From: M55B112 sp040880545
GTDB lineage: Bacteria; Bacteroidota; Bacteroidia; Bacteroidales; GCA-2748055
Reading direction: 5' to 3'
DNA length: 20,522 nt
NCBI GenBank assembly: GCA_040880545.1
Contig: JBBDIE010000125.1
Coordinates: 1-20,522, forward strand
Every line of letters begins with the position of its first letter. Position 1 is the first letter of the stretch. Below are positions 8,195 through 17,731 of this stretch, piece by piece. The notes below the pieces were generated by a model. The model worked only from the letters and a program-made list of their open reading frames with translations, was not told where the DNA came from and did no database searches. The position numbers were made by a program, and so were the translations under genes.

Positions 8195-9913
8195 TTACCA
8201 ACCTTTGTTCTGTGTGAGATCATAGATCAATGTTTCATTATATGGAATGGGACCGTAAATCATGTACGGTTCATAATTGCGTTTTTCAATTTCCTGGTAG
8301 TCATAATTGGTTGTACCGTCAAGGGTAACAAAGACTCCTCTGCAAGATTCGGTCAGATCTTCTGCCCATCTCCTGAGATCCCAGAATCTGAACCCTTCAA
8401 AACTAAGTTCCAGTCGTCGCTCATTCCGGATAAGTTCACGCAACTCCTCCCTGGTCGTCAGTTCACTCAGATAATTGTCGGATTGGTCAATTCCGGCCCG
8501 GCTTCGAATAGCGGCAATTACATCTTTTGCGGTGAACCCATATCCATTCGGATCCCCATCGGGTCCCCATGCTTCGTTTGCAGCTTCAGCATAGTTCAGG
8601 AATATCTCGGTATACCGGAAATAGGTATAAAAATGAATGGCGTCATTTGAAAATGTCGGGTCAACATTTGCATTAGGATTCATTAATTTTTTCAGGTAGT
8701 ACCCTGTTCTTGTAGATTCCGTCGTGGCATTATTACCATCCTTGGTAACCCCGATCAAGGTAAGGATAGAAATATTTCTGATTTTACCCAAATTATAAAC
8801 AATATAATGATCCAACCTGGGGTCACGATTTGCATAAGGGGCCGATTCGTCGAAGGCACCGGAAGGATGCGTAATTGGATAACCATTTGCCATAGGGAAA
8901 GCATCAACAAGGTTCTGGGAGGGGTTGGTTCTTCCCTGGCCAAACAGGCTGGGTGGATAATTTTGACTTTCAACCGTATTGTTCAACACATAATCACTTC
9001 TCCAGATGATATCTCCATCAAATACGAGCGGACTTGTTTGAGGGAGATAAAACAGGTGACCCGTTGGGGACAATCCAGTGGGACCTCCAATCCCTGTAAG
9101 TAATACTCCTGCATTCATGGCAGAAGTTTCCCATCGTTGTTGTTTTTCTGCTTCTGAGAGATTTACTGTAAATGCAGGACTAGCTGCATGAAGGGCAACG
9201 CGTGAAACCAGTGCCCTTACTACTGTAGCATTGATACGGTTCTTAAAGTTGTCCCCATACACAGCATCGTAAATGGGATCATCAGTATCCTCATATTCAT
9301 CGGTTAGGTTGGCAATTGCGGTATCACAATCATTCATAATCCGTTGCAGACACGCTTCATATGTATCCCTGGGAAGTGCCAGGTCATCTTCAACGGTGAG
9401 AACTTCTGTAACGATTGGAAACCCCAGCAACTCATTGTTATCTGTAAGTCCCGCGTGAGACTGGAGCAGCTGGAATTCATACCAGGCACGTAGTCCATAC
9501 GCCTCACCTTTTAATCGCTTGAGATAAAGTTGATTGATTTCCTCCCTTTCCCAGGACCATTCGACCTCATGGAGTTTTTCCAGGAACAAGTTTATGTAGT
9601 AGATCTGGTTGTACGCGTTATTCCATTCCGAAAAAGGATTGAATGAAGATTTCCATTCTCCTGTTGCCATGCGAAGGAGGTTACTTCCCCTATCGTTCGT
9701 TACGGCGTTGTCAGTGGTAACATCCTCAAACGAGTAGGAGGTGGGAAGTGAACTGTAGGCATTCAGTAATAAACCCTCTGCATATACCGGGTTATTAAAC
9801 ACCTGCTCTTCAAACAACCTGTTATCCCTTGTTGGTTCAAGAAAATCATCACAGGAGCTTAGCAGAAGAACCAGGCCGCTCAACAATGTTATCGTTTTAC
9901 TTGGTGTATTCAT
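8195..9913 (-). CDS. SusD-like (RagB/SusD) glycan-binding lipoprotein, second pair
   Basis: Outer-membrane lipoprotein that caps the SusC transporter and binds oligosaccharide. It has 572 residues, the usual SusD size. The signal peptide ends LLLSSC (Cys21), followed by DDFLEPTRDN, the typical start of a mature SusD. The helical TPR-like region includes LKGEAYGLRAWYEFQLLQSHAG and NRINATVVRALVSRVALHAASP. The C-terminal family signature is present: RLELSFEGFRFWDLRRW, then PIPYNETLIYDLTQNKGW. It starts 15 bp after the susC2 stop and is followed by the susE-like gene, so it is translated from the same message as its SusC partner. Confidence 0.95.
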   Translation of the reverse strand: MNTPSKTITLLSGLVLLLSSCDDFLEPTRDNRLFEEQVFNNPVYAEGLLLNAYSSLPTSYSFEDVTTDNAVTNDRGSNLLRMATGEWKSSFNPFSEWNNAYNQIYYINLFLEKLHEVEWSWEREEINQLYLKRLKGEAYGLRAWYEFQLLQSHAGLTDNNELLGFPIVTEVLTVEDDLALPRDTYEACLQRIMNDCDTAIANLTDEYEDTDDPIYDAVYGDNFKNRINATVVRALVSRVALHAASPAFTVNLSEAEKQQRWETSAMNAGVLLTGIGGPTGLSPTGHLFYLPQTSPLVFDGDIIWRSDYVLNNTVESQNYPPSLFGQGRTNPSQNLVDAFPMANGYPITHPSGAFDESAPYANRDPRLDHYIVYNLGKIRNISILTLIGVTKDGNNATTESTRTGYYLKKLMNPNANVDPTFSNDAIHFYTYFRYTEIFLNYAEAANEAWGPDGDPNGYGFTAKDVIAAIRSRAGIDQSDNYLSELTTREELRELIRNERRLELSFEGFRFWDLRRWAEDLTESCRGVFVTLDGTTNYDYQEIEKRNYEPYMIYGPIPYNETLIYDLTQNKGW

Positions 9914-9928
9914 AAGTATAGTTCTTAT

Positions 9929-12900
9929 TTAAAATGTCAGTCTGATACCGAATGAATAATTCCTGAATTGAGGAGAATTGCCAATATTCAGTTCACGCTG
10001 TTCTTTTGAAGGTGACACTGTAAGCAGATTCTGTCCCCTTGCGTATACCCTGATCTGGCTCGTGGGGAGGGATGTCATCCAGGATTCGGGAACCTTGTAC
10101 GTCAGCTGCACAGCCCTGAGGTTGAAATAGTTATCGTTCACAAGCCAGAAGGTTGAACTGCGGAAGTTGTTCGAGTTGTTCCTGGTTGACAGCCTGGGGT
10201 AGGTTGCTGTGGCAGCGGTTTCTTCAGTCCACCGGTCCAGTACAACCTCAGAATATTTACGTTCCCCAAATACCCAGTAATATTCAGAATTGTAGATGTT
10301 GTTGGCACCTCCCTGGCAGATCCCCTGGGCAAAAAATTCGAAATTCTTGTATTCAAGTCGGATATTCAGGCCCAACTGCACTCGTGAACTTCTGTTCCCG
10401 ATGACCTTCTGGTCATTTTCATCGATCCTGTTGTCATCGTTCAGATCCTGGTACTTGATGTCGCCGGGCTGCACTTCGCCGAAAGTATGGACAGGTGAAT
10501 TTGCAATATCATCTTCATCTTCGAAGAAACCTTCTGCTACCCATCCAAATATTGCATCTGTGGGCTTACCTTCCTGTTTCCTGTACTCATATTCATAATT
10601 TGGTTCATCAATCTTTATAACTTTTGGAACAGAATAGACTGCGTTGATTCCTACGTTCAGTTTTAAGTTGCTGAGCTGTTCAGAATAATTCAGACCCAGA
10701 TCCGTTCCCTGGTCAATGTAACTGGCAAAATTCTCATAAATATCAAATCCGCCGAGGTAGGCCGGGTAGAGGTTATTCAGACTGGCAACTTCATCGAATG
10801 AATTGGAATAAAAATAATTGGCAGTCAGATGGAGCCTGTAATCCATCATTGATGCTTCAAAGCCAACATTTAAATCCCTGCGTTTTGCATAGGATAAGAG
10901 CGGATTGCCTATGTTCTCCAAGCGCAGGATATTATTTCCGTACTGTCCGTCAGCATAGGTGAACATTCCACCCTGTTCATAATTATTGCTGTACATGTAA
11001 TAATTGTTCAGGCTTTGATCGGTATTCAATATGGAATGCGAAGCTTTAAATTTGAGATAATTGAAGAACCGGGAACCTGTCATAAAATCCTCTTCTGAGA
11101 GCACCCATGCAACGCCAAGTGAATGAGAGAGACTGAACCGGTTTCCGGGTGCCAGCTTCGGTGAACCCGGCAAAGCGCTGTTAAATTGTACGATGTATTT
11201 TCGTTGATACATATAATTTGCCCTGAGTCCAAAATGCAGGTGAATATCAGGGTGTATCTCACCGTCGGTTATATACTTGTCGGAATAGGCCACGGCAGTG
11301 GCATTGACAAGGTGATCGTCACCAAACCTTCTGTCAAAGTTCATGGTGCCGAAGTAACCGATGTTCCTGTAAAAGGTTACACCACCGATTCCCTGGTTAC
11401 CTGTAAAATTATCTTCACCGATCTTGCTTATGGTTGCCAAATCCTGATTGTGAGCGGATGTTTCATAGACTGCATAATCGTTACGCTGAATGGTCCTGAA
11501 AAAGTTATAAATATCGAAACTCAGGTATGCTTTTGCTGTAAGTCCGTATAAAATATCGTTCAGATCAAAGTCAAACCCGGTATTGAACTGACCAATCCTG
11601 TCGAGCCGGTTTACATATCCGCCGGAAACAAGATCCCCATAAATATTGGACTGGTATTGTGAAGTACCTCCCAGCAGGTAACCCCCGTCGACCACCCTGG
11701 TGAGCACATCTGGATTGGGAATAAAGACATCAGTTGTATCGATGAGCACTGGGTAGTAGTTTGGATGGAAATCTGCAGCATCTCTCCAGAAGTTGCCGAT
11801 CGGACCGTGTCCCCGGTCAAAAACCCCTATTATATCCACATTCATTTTGATCTGGTCCGTGACTTTGAAATCAACGTTACCCCTGATATTAAACCTGTCG
11901 TTTCTTTCATTGGCACCTTCACCAACTGTAAGGATATTGCCGGACGAATTCCATCCGAGGTTCATGTAATACTGAGCCTGTTCATTCCCCCCGGAGAGTT
12001 CGGTAATCACTCTGGAAAAAGGCTGGTAATTCCTCAGGTATCTATCGTTGTAGTATTGCTCATCGGGATACAACAGTGGATTGGAATGGGTGCGGTAGGC
12101 ATCAAGGGCCGCTGAATCATATAGTGGGGCCAGGCCATCATTGGCACTTGCTTCATTGTAAAGCCTGGCATAATCGTATGAATTCAGGAATTTCGGGTAG
12201 CTGACCGGAAGACTGACCCCCTGCTCGGCTGATACCGTAATGCTTTTTTTATAGGGATGTCCTCTTTTCGTTTTAATCATGATCACCCCGTTGTTTGCCA
12301 TCGCACCATAAAGCATTCTTGTTCCGGCATCGGGGAGGTAAGAGATCTCCTCTACTTCATGTAGGTTTATGTTGTCAGCCGGCCGGGGAATCCCATCAAC
12401 GATGACCACACTCTGTCCTATGCCACGGTTGTTGTTATTTCCAAACAATCCGGGAAATCTCGTATTTAGCGCGTCCAGGACACCGTCACGTTGATCAAAA
12501 TCAAGAAGCTCAGCTGCGGTGATGGTATAGGCAGGACCAGTCATTTGCCGTTTTTTCAATGTACCGAATGGTACAAGTACATCGTCATTCTCGCTGAGTT
12601 GATATGGCAGCCTGTTTAGCACAATTTTATTATCACTACCCTGTAAAGATTCTGCCCTGATGGTAATGGATTTGAAGCCTTCGGCTTCGATCAGTAGTTG
12701 ATCTGCAAGTATTGTCTCAATCGTAAAAGTGCCATTTCCTGATGACTCTGCTTTTGCAATAGACCTTTCGGAGTATATCATGGCACCTGTGATGACCTCA
12801 CCTGATTCATTTGTGACCGTGCCTGATATCTCTGTCTTCTTGCCCTTTTGTGCCAACAGGTCCGGGGACAGAAAAATAATTCCGATGATCAGCATGATCC

Positions 12901-12940
12901 GAAAAATATGGTGCACCTGAATGCGCGTTAATAGGTTCAT
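9929..12940 (-). CDS. SusC/RagA-type TonB-dependent transporter, short-plug variant (second pair)
   Basis: TonB-dependent outer-membrane barrel for uptake of glycan fragments with the adjacent SusD. I prefer the ATG at 12940 (1003 residues), which gives the signal MNLLTRIQVHHIFRIML... ending at LLAQ (about residue 31), 23 bp after the susD1 stop. The frame extends to 12970, where an ATG overlaps the susD1 stop. A carboxypeptidase-regulatory-like domain (TEISGTVTNESG) lies at about 36-110. The expected TonB-box motif DEVVVxGYG is replaced by DDVLVPFG (about 119-126). The plug (about 147-227) is short: it reads RGIGQSVVIVDGIPRP directly and lacks the usual longer RIRGxxS segment, but keeps VEEISYLPDAG and NNGVIMIKTKRG. 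A calcium-binding-like DLNDDNRIDENDQ loop sits in the barrel. The C-terminus SFGIRLTF is a normal barrel-assembly end. Confidence 0.93.
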   Translation of the reverse strand: MNLLTRIQVHHIFRIMLIIGIIFLSPDLLAQKGKKTEISGTVTNESGEVITGAMIYSERSIAKAESSGNGTFTIETILADQLLIEAEGFKSITIRAESLQGSDNKIVLNRLPYQLSENDDVLVPFGTLKKRQMTGPAYTITAAELLDFDQRDGVLDALNTRFPGLFGNNNNRGIGQSVVIVDGIPRPADNINLHEVEEISYLPDAGTRMLYGAMANNGVIMIKTKRGHPYKKSITVSAEQGVSLPVSYPKFLNSYDYARLYNEASANDGLAPLYDSAALDAYRTHSNPLLYPDEQYYNDRYLRNYQPFSRVITELSGGNEQAQYYMNLGWNSSGNILTVGEGANERNDRFNIRGNVDFKVTDQIKMNVDIIGVFDRGHGPIGNFWRDAADFHPNYYPVLIDTTDVFIPNPDVLTRVVDGGYLLGGTSQYQSNIYGDLVSGGYVNRLDRIGQFNTGFDFDLNDILYGLTAKAYLSFDIYNFFRTIQRNDYAVYETSAHNQDLATISKIGEDNFTGNQGIGGVTFYRNIGYFGTMNFDRRFGDDHLVNATAVAYSDKYITDGEIHPDIHLHFGLRANYMYQRKYIVQFNSALPGSPKLAPGNRFSLSHSLGVAWVLSEEDFMTGSRFFNYLKFKASHSILNTDQSLNNYYMYSNNYEQGGMFTYADGQYGNNILRLENIGNPLLSYAKRRDLNVGFEASMMDYRLHLTANYFYSNSFDEVASLNNLYPAYLGGFDIYENFASYIDQGTDLGLNYSEQLSNLKLNVGINAVYSVPKVIKIDEPNYEYEYRKQEGKPTDAIFGWVAEGFFEDEDDIANSPVHTFGEVQPGDIKYQDLNDDNRIDENDQKVIGNRSSRVQLGLNIRLEYKNFEFFAQGICQGGANNIYNSEYYWVFGERKYSEVVLDRWTEETAATATYPRLSTRNNSNNFRSSTFWLVNDNYFNLRAVQLTYKVPESWMTSLPTSQIRVYARGQNLLTVSPSKEQRELNIGNSPQFRNYSFGIRLTF

Positions 12941-12963
12941 AGTTGATAAATTTTGAGCAGTTT

Positions 12964-14739
12964 TTACCATCCTGGATTTTGATTATATTCTTTATACAAA
13001 GTCACCTGGTCAACTGGGAGTGGCAGCCAGTAATGTTTCTCATCGAAAACCCTGTCCATCAGCCACGTTTTTGAAAAATTCAAATGGTCCGAATTAAAGT
13101 TGTTGCCATACATTTTTTTATTTTCGGGGAGGTGTCCAATGTGCCATCTCCTGAGATCGTGCCACCTTTGACCTTCAAAACATAATTCCACGGATCTCTC
13201 AACGCGTATCCGCTCCCTGAAGGCAAGTTTATCAGCAGTGAATTTGGGATCAGTATCGGGCATTTCCACCCTGTTCCTGATGATGTTAACGGCTTCAACT
13301 GCTGTCAAACCGGTTTCACCATTAAAGGTGGGTGCGGTTGTTGGCCCGTACACTTCATTCACTGCTTCGGCATATATCAGGTAGATCTCTGCCACTCTTA
13401 ATATCGGGGTTCGGAACCAGAACAGGCCCCAATCCTGATCGATTGCATTCACTCCATAGGGCCAGAATTTTTTGACCATGTATCCTGACAGCGAGCCCTG
13501 GGAGCCACGGTCCTGTCCGCCATTATATAGCTGAAGATAGGCCTGTGGATCAGTTTCGGGTAATGTTTTCACCCATCTTGTTCCGTCTGTAAGGATAAAT
13601 TCATCAAACCTCGTATCCCTTCCCTGCCATGGATTTGCAGGATTATAGCCTGATCCCGGATCATCAATGGGCAACCCGGTAGCTTTCATTTCGAACAATT
13701 CGATCAGATTCTCGGTTGGGGCTTCACAATTCTGCACCGTTCCCAGTCGTCCTCCCATAAACAATCTACCGATCCCCTGGTTCTTATATCCCCTGAAACC
13801 ATGTTGATTGGGCGTATGCACCCTTGACCAGATAATTTCGGGTCCATATACCACGGTTCCATCAAGTGTGTAAAAATTATCTGAATAGGATTCCAGGGGT
13901 TCCAGGTGATAATAGCCAGCATCCACCAGCTTCAGGAATTCATGAGCAGCCTCAGCTGCTGCTTCAAGCAGTTCCTGGTTATAGACATAACCGCTACCCG
14001 TTGATTCATTGTTCATCAGGGGACTGGCGGCATAGAGCAGGGCCTTTGCTTTCAAGCCCAGGGCGGCACCTTTCGTGGCGCGGCCACGGTTTGAATTAAT
14101 TCTTGCCTGACCTGTTGCGGTTTCATCCCAGTCTGCCGGTAATAGTTCAGCAGCCCTGTCGAGATCCTCAACTATTTTTGCATTGGCTTCATGATAAGAT
14201 GGTCTGGGAAATTTCATATCATCATTGGGCTGCAGGACAGTGTCTATGTAAGGCATTCCCCCAAAAGCCCTGACAATCTCCCAATGAAAATAAGCGCGTA
14301 GAAAATAGGCCTGACCAAGTATGAGATCCTTTTGCTCATCTGTTGCCTCTTTCAGGTAGTCAAAATTGGCGATACAGATGTTTGCAATCCTGATCCCTCT
14401 CCAGCCACCGGCCCAGATCCCTTCATCCTCATCTACGAAAACAGACCGGCTGATTGAATTCCAGGCCCAGTAATTCCCCACATCCCATTGATATGAAGGC
14501 ATTCCTGAGGCATTTGCGATGACATGGTCCCCGTAATTGTACGAAGTATTGTTGTAAAAATTGTTATAGGGAACTATTAGGTCATACATTTGATCCTGAA
14601 ATCCCTGGAAATGGGTATAGGTTCCGAAGACATCCTCTGCAGTCAGGTCTGATGCTTCCACCTTATCGAGGTACTCTTCACATGACCAGGTCCCCAGGAG
14701 TAACAGTCCCAGGACTATTGATATAATTTTTATGTTCAT
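12964..14739 (-). CDS. SusD-like (RagB/SusD) glycan-binding lipoprotein, first pair
   Basis: Outer-membrane SusD-type lipoprotein paired with the upstream SusC. The ATG at 14739 is preferred: it yields MNIKIISIVLGLLLLGTWSC (lipid-attachment Cys20) and a 16 bp spacer after the susC1 stop. The longer frame from 14778 would overlap susC1 and hide the signal peptide. The mature protein begins EEYLDKVEASDLTAEDVF. TPR-like helices include ILGQAYFLRAYFHWEIVRAFGGMPY. The C-terminal signature is SVELCFEGQRWHDLRRW followed by WLPLPVDQVTLYKEYNQNPGW. At 591 residues it is normal for the family. It has little obvious similarity to SusD2 beyond family motifs, suggesting the two pairs bind different ligands. 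Confidence 0.95.
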   Translation of the reverse strand: MNIKIISIVLGLLLLGTWSCEEYLDKVEASDLTAEDVFGTYTHFQGFQDQMYDLIVPYNNFYNNTSYNYGDHVIANASGMPSYQWDVGNYWAWNSISRSVFVDEDEGIWAGGWRGIRIANICIANFDYLKEATDEQKDLILGQAYFLRAYFHWEIVRAFGGMPYIDTVLQPNDDMKFPRPSYHEANAKIVEDLDRAAELLPADWDETATGQARINSNRGRATKGAALGLKAKALLYAASPLMNNESTGSGYVYNQELLEAAAEAAHEFLKLVDAGYYHLEPLESYSDNFYTLDGTVVYGPEIIWSRVHTPNQHGFRGYKNQGIGRLFMGGRLGTVQNCEAPTENLIELFEMKATGLPIDDPGSGYNPANPWQGRDTRFDEFILTDGTRWVKTLPETDPQAYLQLYNGGQDRGSQGSLSGYMVKKFWPYGVNAIDQDWGLFWFRTPILRVAEIYLIYAEAVNEVYGPTTAPTFNGETGLTAVEAVNIIRNRVEMPDTDPKFTADKLAFRERIRVERSVELCFEGQRWHDLRRWHIGHLPENKKMYGNNFNSDHLNFSKTWLMDRVFDEKHYWLPLPVDQVTLYKEYNQNPGW

Positions 14740-14755
14740 ATTGGTATGCATTATT

Positions 14756-17650
14756 TTAGAATGTAATGTTTGCACCAAAATTATAGCGCTTTACCATCGG
14801 ATAATTTCTATCATCATAAGACCCGCCTTCCCGGTCTTCCAGCATTTTTGTCCAGATGAACAGATTATTTCCGTTCATGAAAATACGCAACCTGGAGATT
14901 CCAAGACGTTTTAAAAACGAAGTATTCAAACTATAGGCCAGTTCAACTGTCTTTAATCTCAGGTAGGAAGCATTTTTAATGTTATAGTATCCAATGGGTG
15001 AAGGTGATTGATATCTTAGGACAGGGTAGGTGGCAGTTTCTGCTGTTTCAGGTGTCCATGAATCTTCCAGATGGAAAGGTCTTGCCAGGGCCATTCCCCC
15101 GCTGAATGCACCCAGGGAGATGTTCCGGCTTACATTATGTACGCCATAGAATTGAGCGGTTGCGCTGAAGCCCTGGTATTCAATTCCACCGGTAATGTTA
15201 TAGTTGTATTGCGGTCTGGAAGGAAACCCGTACGGAACCCGGTCAAAACTATTGATAATCCCATCTGCATTGTAGTCCACAATGTGGTAATCACCCGGAA
15301 TCCCGTAAACAGGATTTTCTCCCAATGTGCTGGTATAGATGTCATCCCAGTTTTGCATGGTCCCGGCCGTGAGCTGTGAACGCGTCTGACCGATCTGAAA
15401 ACCTGCCTCTTTCTGGTAATCCGGTGCCAGTTCAGGATCCTCTTTGTAAACCACTTCGTCTTTTACGAATCCATAACTGCCGGTCATGAAGTACCTTAGC
15501 CCAAATGGTGTTTGTCGTTTGAACCTTACTTCCACCTCCCATCCATAGCTTTTTGTGATGCCGATGTTTCCAGCAACAGGCTCTGCGCCAAACCACACAG
15601 GGACTGTTCTCTGAGCGGCGCTCATAAAAATATCATCCCTGTCTTCCCAGAAGAAATCCACGTCAACAGACAACATATAATCCAGGAAAGAAGTTTCCAT
15701 GCCAATGTCCCTTTTATGCGCTACTTCCCAATGGATGTCGGGATTCGCAATGATCGCTTCGCTGTAAAAATTATACGCATCGCCACCGGACTGCAACGTG
15801 GGGTAACCAAACCGTACATTGCCGCCTGGTATTTCCCATCCACCTATATATAGCCACCGGTTGATTCCTGCATCACTACCTACCATACCATTGGAGTACC
15901 TGAATTTCAGCTTGTTGAACTTATCTGTGATGCCTTCGAAAAAATTTTCATTTGACACGATCCAGCCCACCGCAACTGAAGGGAAAAAGCCAAATCTATA
16001 TTCAGCTCCGAATTTCTCGGATCCGTTATAGGCTGCATTTGCCTCAATAAAATACCGCTGATCGTAGTTGTATGTTACGCGGCCAACCCAGTCTTCCCGG
16101 TAATGGGGAAACTCAGCACCCTGGGCATTCTCTTCCCTGTTAAACAGAGCCAGGCCGGATACATCATGTATGCCAAATGATCTTTCATAGTTTAGAGAGA
16201 CCTGGTAGAACAAATTTCGAAATACATTGCTACCGGCATTTTCGGGACTGACCGTATAAGGCCGGTCCACATAGTTGAACTGGTGTGATTCGGTCCCGAA
16301 TGCGTCCGGAACATCATATTCAATGGCCGCAAGAGAATCCTCTTTTGTTTGTGCATTCAGCATCAGTTCGGGTACGATATATTTGAATACAACACCCTGG
16401 TCATCGACGTTCATGCCCGAAGACCTGAAAATATTGTCGTAGGAGAATCTTCCGTTGACCGATAATCCTTCTGTGATGAAATCCAGTTTCTGTTCCACTC
16501 TGAAATCTGTTAATAATTGTGTCCGGTTGGACTTGTTATACCCGTTCGTGTTCAGCGCAGCTACCGGATTCGCATATCGCTCAAACCTTGAGGTCTGGCC
16601 GAAATAGCCGTCGGAATAACGTACCGGGAAAAGGTCAGGAGGCATCTGGTAGACCCCTTTCCAGTACAGGGATGATCCTCCGGCAGGTTCCTTTTTGGAT
16701 GAGTAATGGCCCGACAGGTCGATGCTTAATTTGGTGGTCCTGGTGAGATTAAAGTCCAGATTGCTCCTGAAATTGTATCTTTCATAGGAAAAGTCAGGAT
16801 CATACCCCTGGCCGTAATCCGTTGTTCCAAGAATATCACCTTCACTGATATAGGAGAGTGAACTGAAGTACTTTACAAAATCAGTTCCACCGGAAACATT
16901 TGTATTGATCCGCTGACTGAGCGCGTAATCCTCGACCATGTAATCTTGCCAGTCCACATCGGGGAAAAGTTCCGGCATATCCTGTGTACGATAGTGCTCG
17001 AGTACTTCATCAGGCGTGTACCATCCCCATACGGATTCATCAATATTGATCTCCCGCTCAATGGCTTCATTACGAAGTCTTAATGCATCATACGATCCTA
17101 ATAATACGGGAATCCTTGACAGCGTCTTTACTGTTGTATTTCCACTTATATTTAATGTTGGCTTTCCGGATGCTCCCCGNNNNNNNNNNNNNNNNNNNNN
17201 NNNNNNNNNNNNNNNNNNNNNNNNNNNNNNNNNNNNNNNNNNNNNNNNNNNNNNNNNNNNNNNNNNNNNNNNNNNNNNNATCTGGGAGATGGCACCAACG
17301 ACACTCGCTTTTTTCAATCGGCCGTAGCCAATGACAACAACCTCATCCAGTGAAGTAACATTTTCGATCAGTACAACATTCATCTCTGTCCTGTTTCTGA
17401 CAGGAACGATTCGATCCTGGTATCCCACGTAACTGAAGTGCAATTCATCTTCCGAAGAAGCCTCGATGACAAAGTTTCCGTCCAGATCGGTCACAGCACC
17501 CCTGGTTGTGCCCTCAACGGTGATCGTTACTCCGATCATCGACAAGTTATCTTCATCCCTCACGGTTCCTGTTATCTCACGAACCTGGGAATATGCTGAA
17601 ATGGAAAGTAAAAAGTATACAGCCATCGGAAAGATTCTTTTTAAAGACAT
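14756..17650 (-). CDS. SusC/RagA-type TonB-dependent transporter (first pair), assembly gap in plug
   Basis: First gene of the five-gene operon, encoding a TonB-dependent barrel that imports glycan fragments with SusD1. The preferred ATG at 17650 gives MSLKRIFPMAVYFLLSISAYSQ as signal peptide; the frame reaches 17695 but those extra residues are not signal-like. A carboxypeptidase-regulatory-like domain (REITGTVRDEDN) covers about 24-95, then the canonical DEVVVIGYG at 102-110 and KKASVVGAISQ. The 100 N at 17180-17279 remove almost the whole plug, resuming at RGASGKPTLNISG, just after the usual ITTKRG position. The barrel has a VDYNADGIINSFD calcium-binding-like loop and ends YNFGANITF. The frame is open across the N run, but the real gap must be longer than 100 bases, because even the short-plug SusC2 has about 85 residues here. 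The gene is therefore probably intact. Confidence 0.93.
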   Translation of the reverse strand: MSLKRIFPMAVYFLLSISAYSQVREITGTVRDEDNLSMIGVTITVEGTTRGAVTDLDGNFVIEASSEDELHFSYVGYQDRIVPVRNRTEMNVVLIENVTSLDEVVVIGYGRLKKASVVGAISQXXXXXXXXXXXXXXXXXXXXXXXXXXXXXXXXXXRGASGKPTLNISGNTTVKTLSRIPVLLGSYDALRLRNEAIEREINIDESVWGWYTPDEVLEHYRTQDMPELFPDVDWQDYMVEDYALSQRINTNVSGGTDFVKYFSSLSYISEGDILGTTDYGQGYDPDFSYERYNFRSNLDFNLTRTTKLSIDLSGHYSSKKEPAGGSSLYWKGVYQMPPDLFPVRYSDGYFGQTSRFERYANPVAALNTNGYNKSNRTQLLTDFRVEQKLDFITEGLSVNGRFSYDNIFRSSGMNVDDQGVVFKYIVPELMLNAQTKEDSLAAIEYDVPDAFGTESHQFNYVDRPYTVSPENAGSNVFRNLFYQVSLNYERSFGIHDVSGLALFNREENAQGAEFPHYREDWVGRVTYNYDQRYFIEANAAYNGSEKFGAEYRFGFFPSVAVGWIVSNENFFEGITDKFNKLKFRYSNGMVGSDAGINRWLYIGGWEIPGGNVRFGYPTLQSGGDAYNFYSEAIIANPDIHWEVAHKRDIGMETSFLDYMLSVDVDFFWEDRDDIFMSAAQRTVPVWFGAEPVAGNIGITKSYGWEVEVRFKRQTPFGLRYFMTGSYGFVKDEVVYKEDPELAPDYQKEAGFQIGQTRSQLTAGTMQNWDDIYTSTLGENPVYGIPGDYHIVDYNADGIINSFDRVPYGFPSRPQYNYNITGGIEYQGFSATAQFYGVHNVSRNISLGAFSGGMALARPFHLEDSWTPETAETATYPVLRYQSPSPIGYYNIKNASYLRLKTVELAYSLNTSFLKRLGISRLRIFMNGNNLFIWTKMLEDREGGSYDDRNYPMVKRYNFGANITF
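17180..17279. other. Assembly gap (100 N) inside susC1 plug domain
   Basis: Exactly 100 N, a placeholder for an unknown gap length. It falls in the part of SusC genes that is most conserved between paralogues, a common place for short-read assemblies to break. Confidence 0.99.
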
Positions 17651-17703
17651 AATTCTGAGTAGTTTAGTTAATTGAATCTGTTGATAAATATACAAGTGCG
17701 GAT

Positions 17704-17731
17704 TAATAAATTTTTAATTTTCTCTTAATTC
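17704..17731 (-). promoter_or_regulatory. Shared upstream element, copy at susC1
   Basis: Read on the minus strand, this begins GAATTAAGAGAAAATTAAA and continues with AATTTATTA. It matches the element at 18110-18137 in 23 of 28 positions and ends 53 nt before the susC1 ATG. It could be a promoter or operator; chance similarity of AT-rich DNA is not excluded. Confidence 0.4.

Noticed and set aside
8155..8223. Upstream extension of the susE-like gene overlapping the end of susD2
   Set aside because: It would put 23 non-signal residues before a perfect lipoprotein signal peptide. The ATG at 8154 is a better start.
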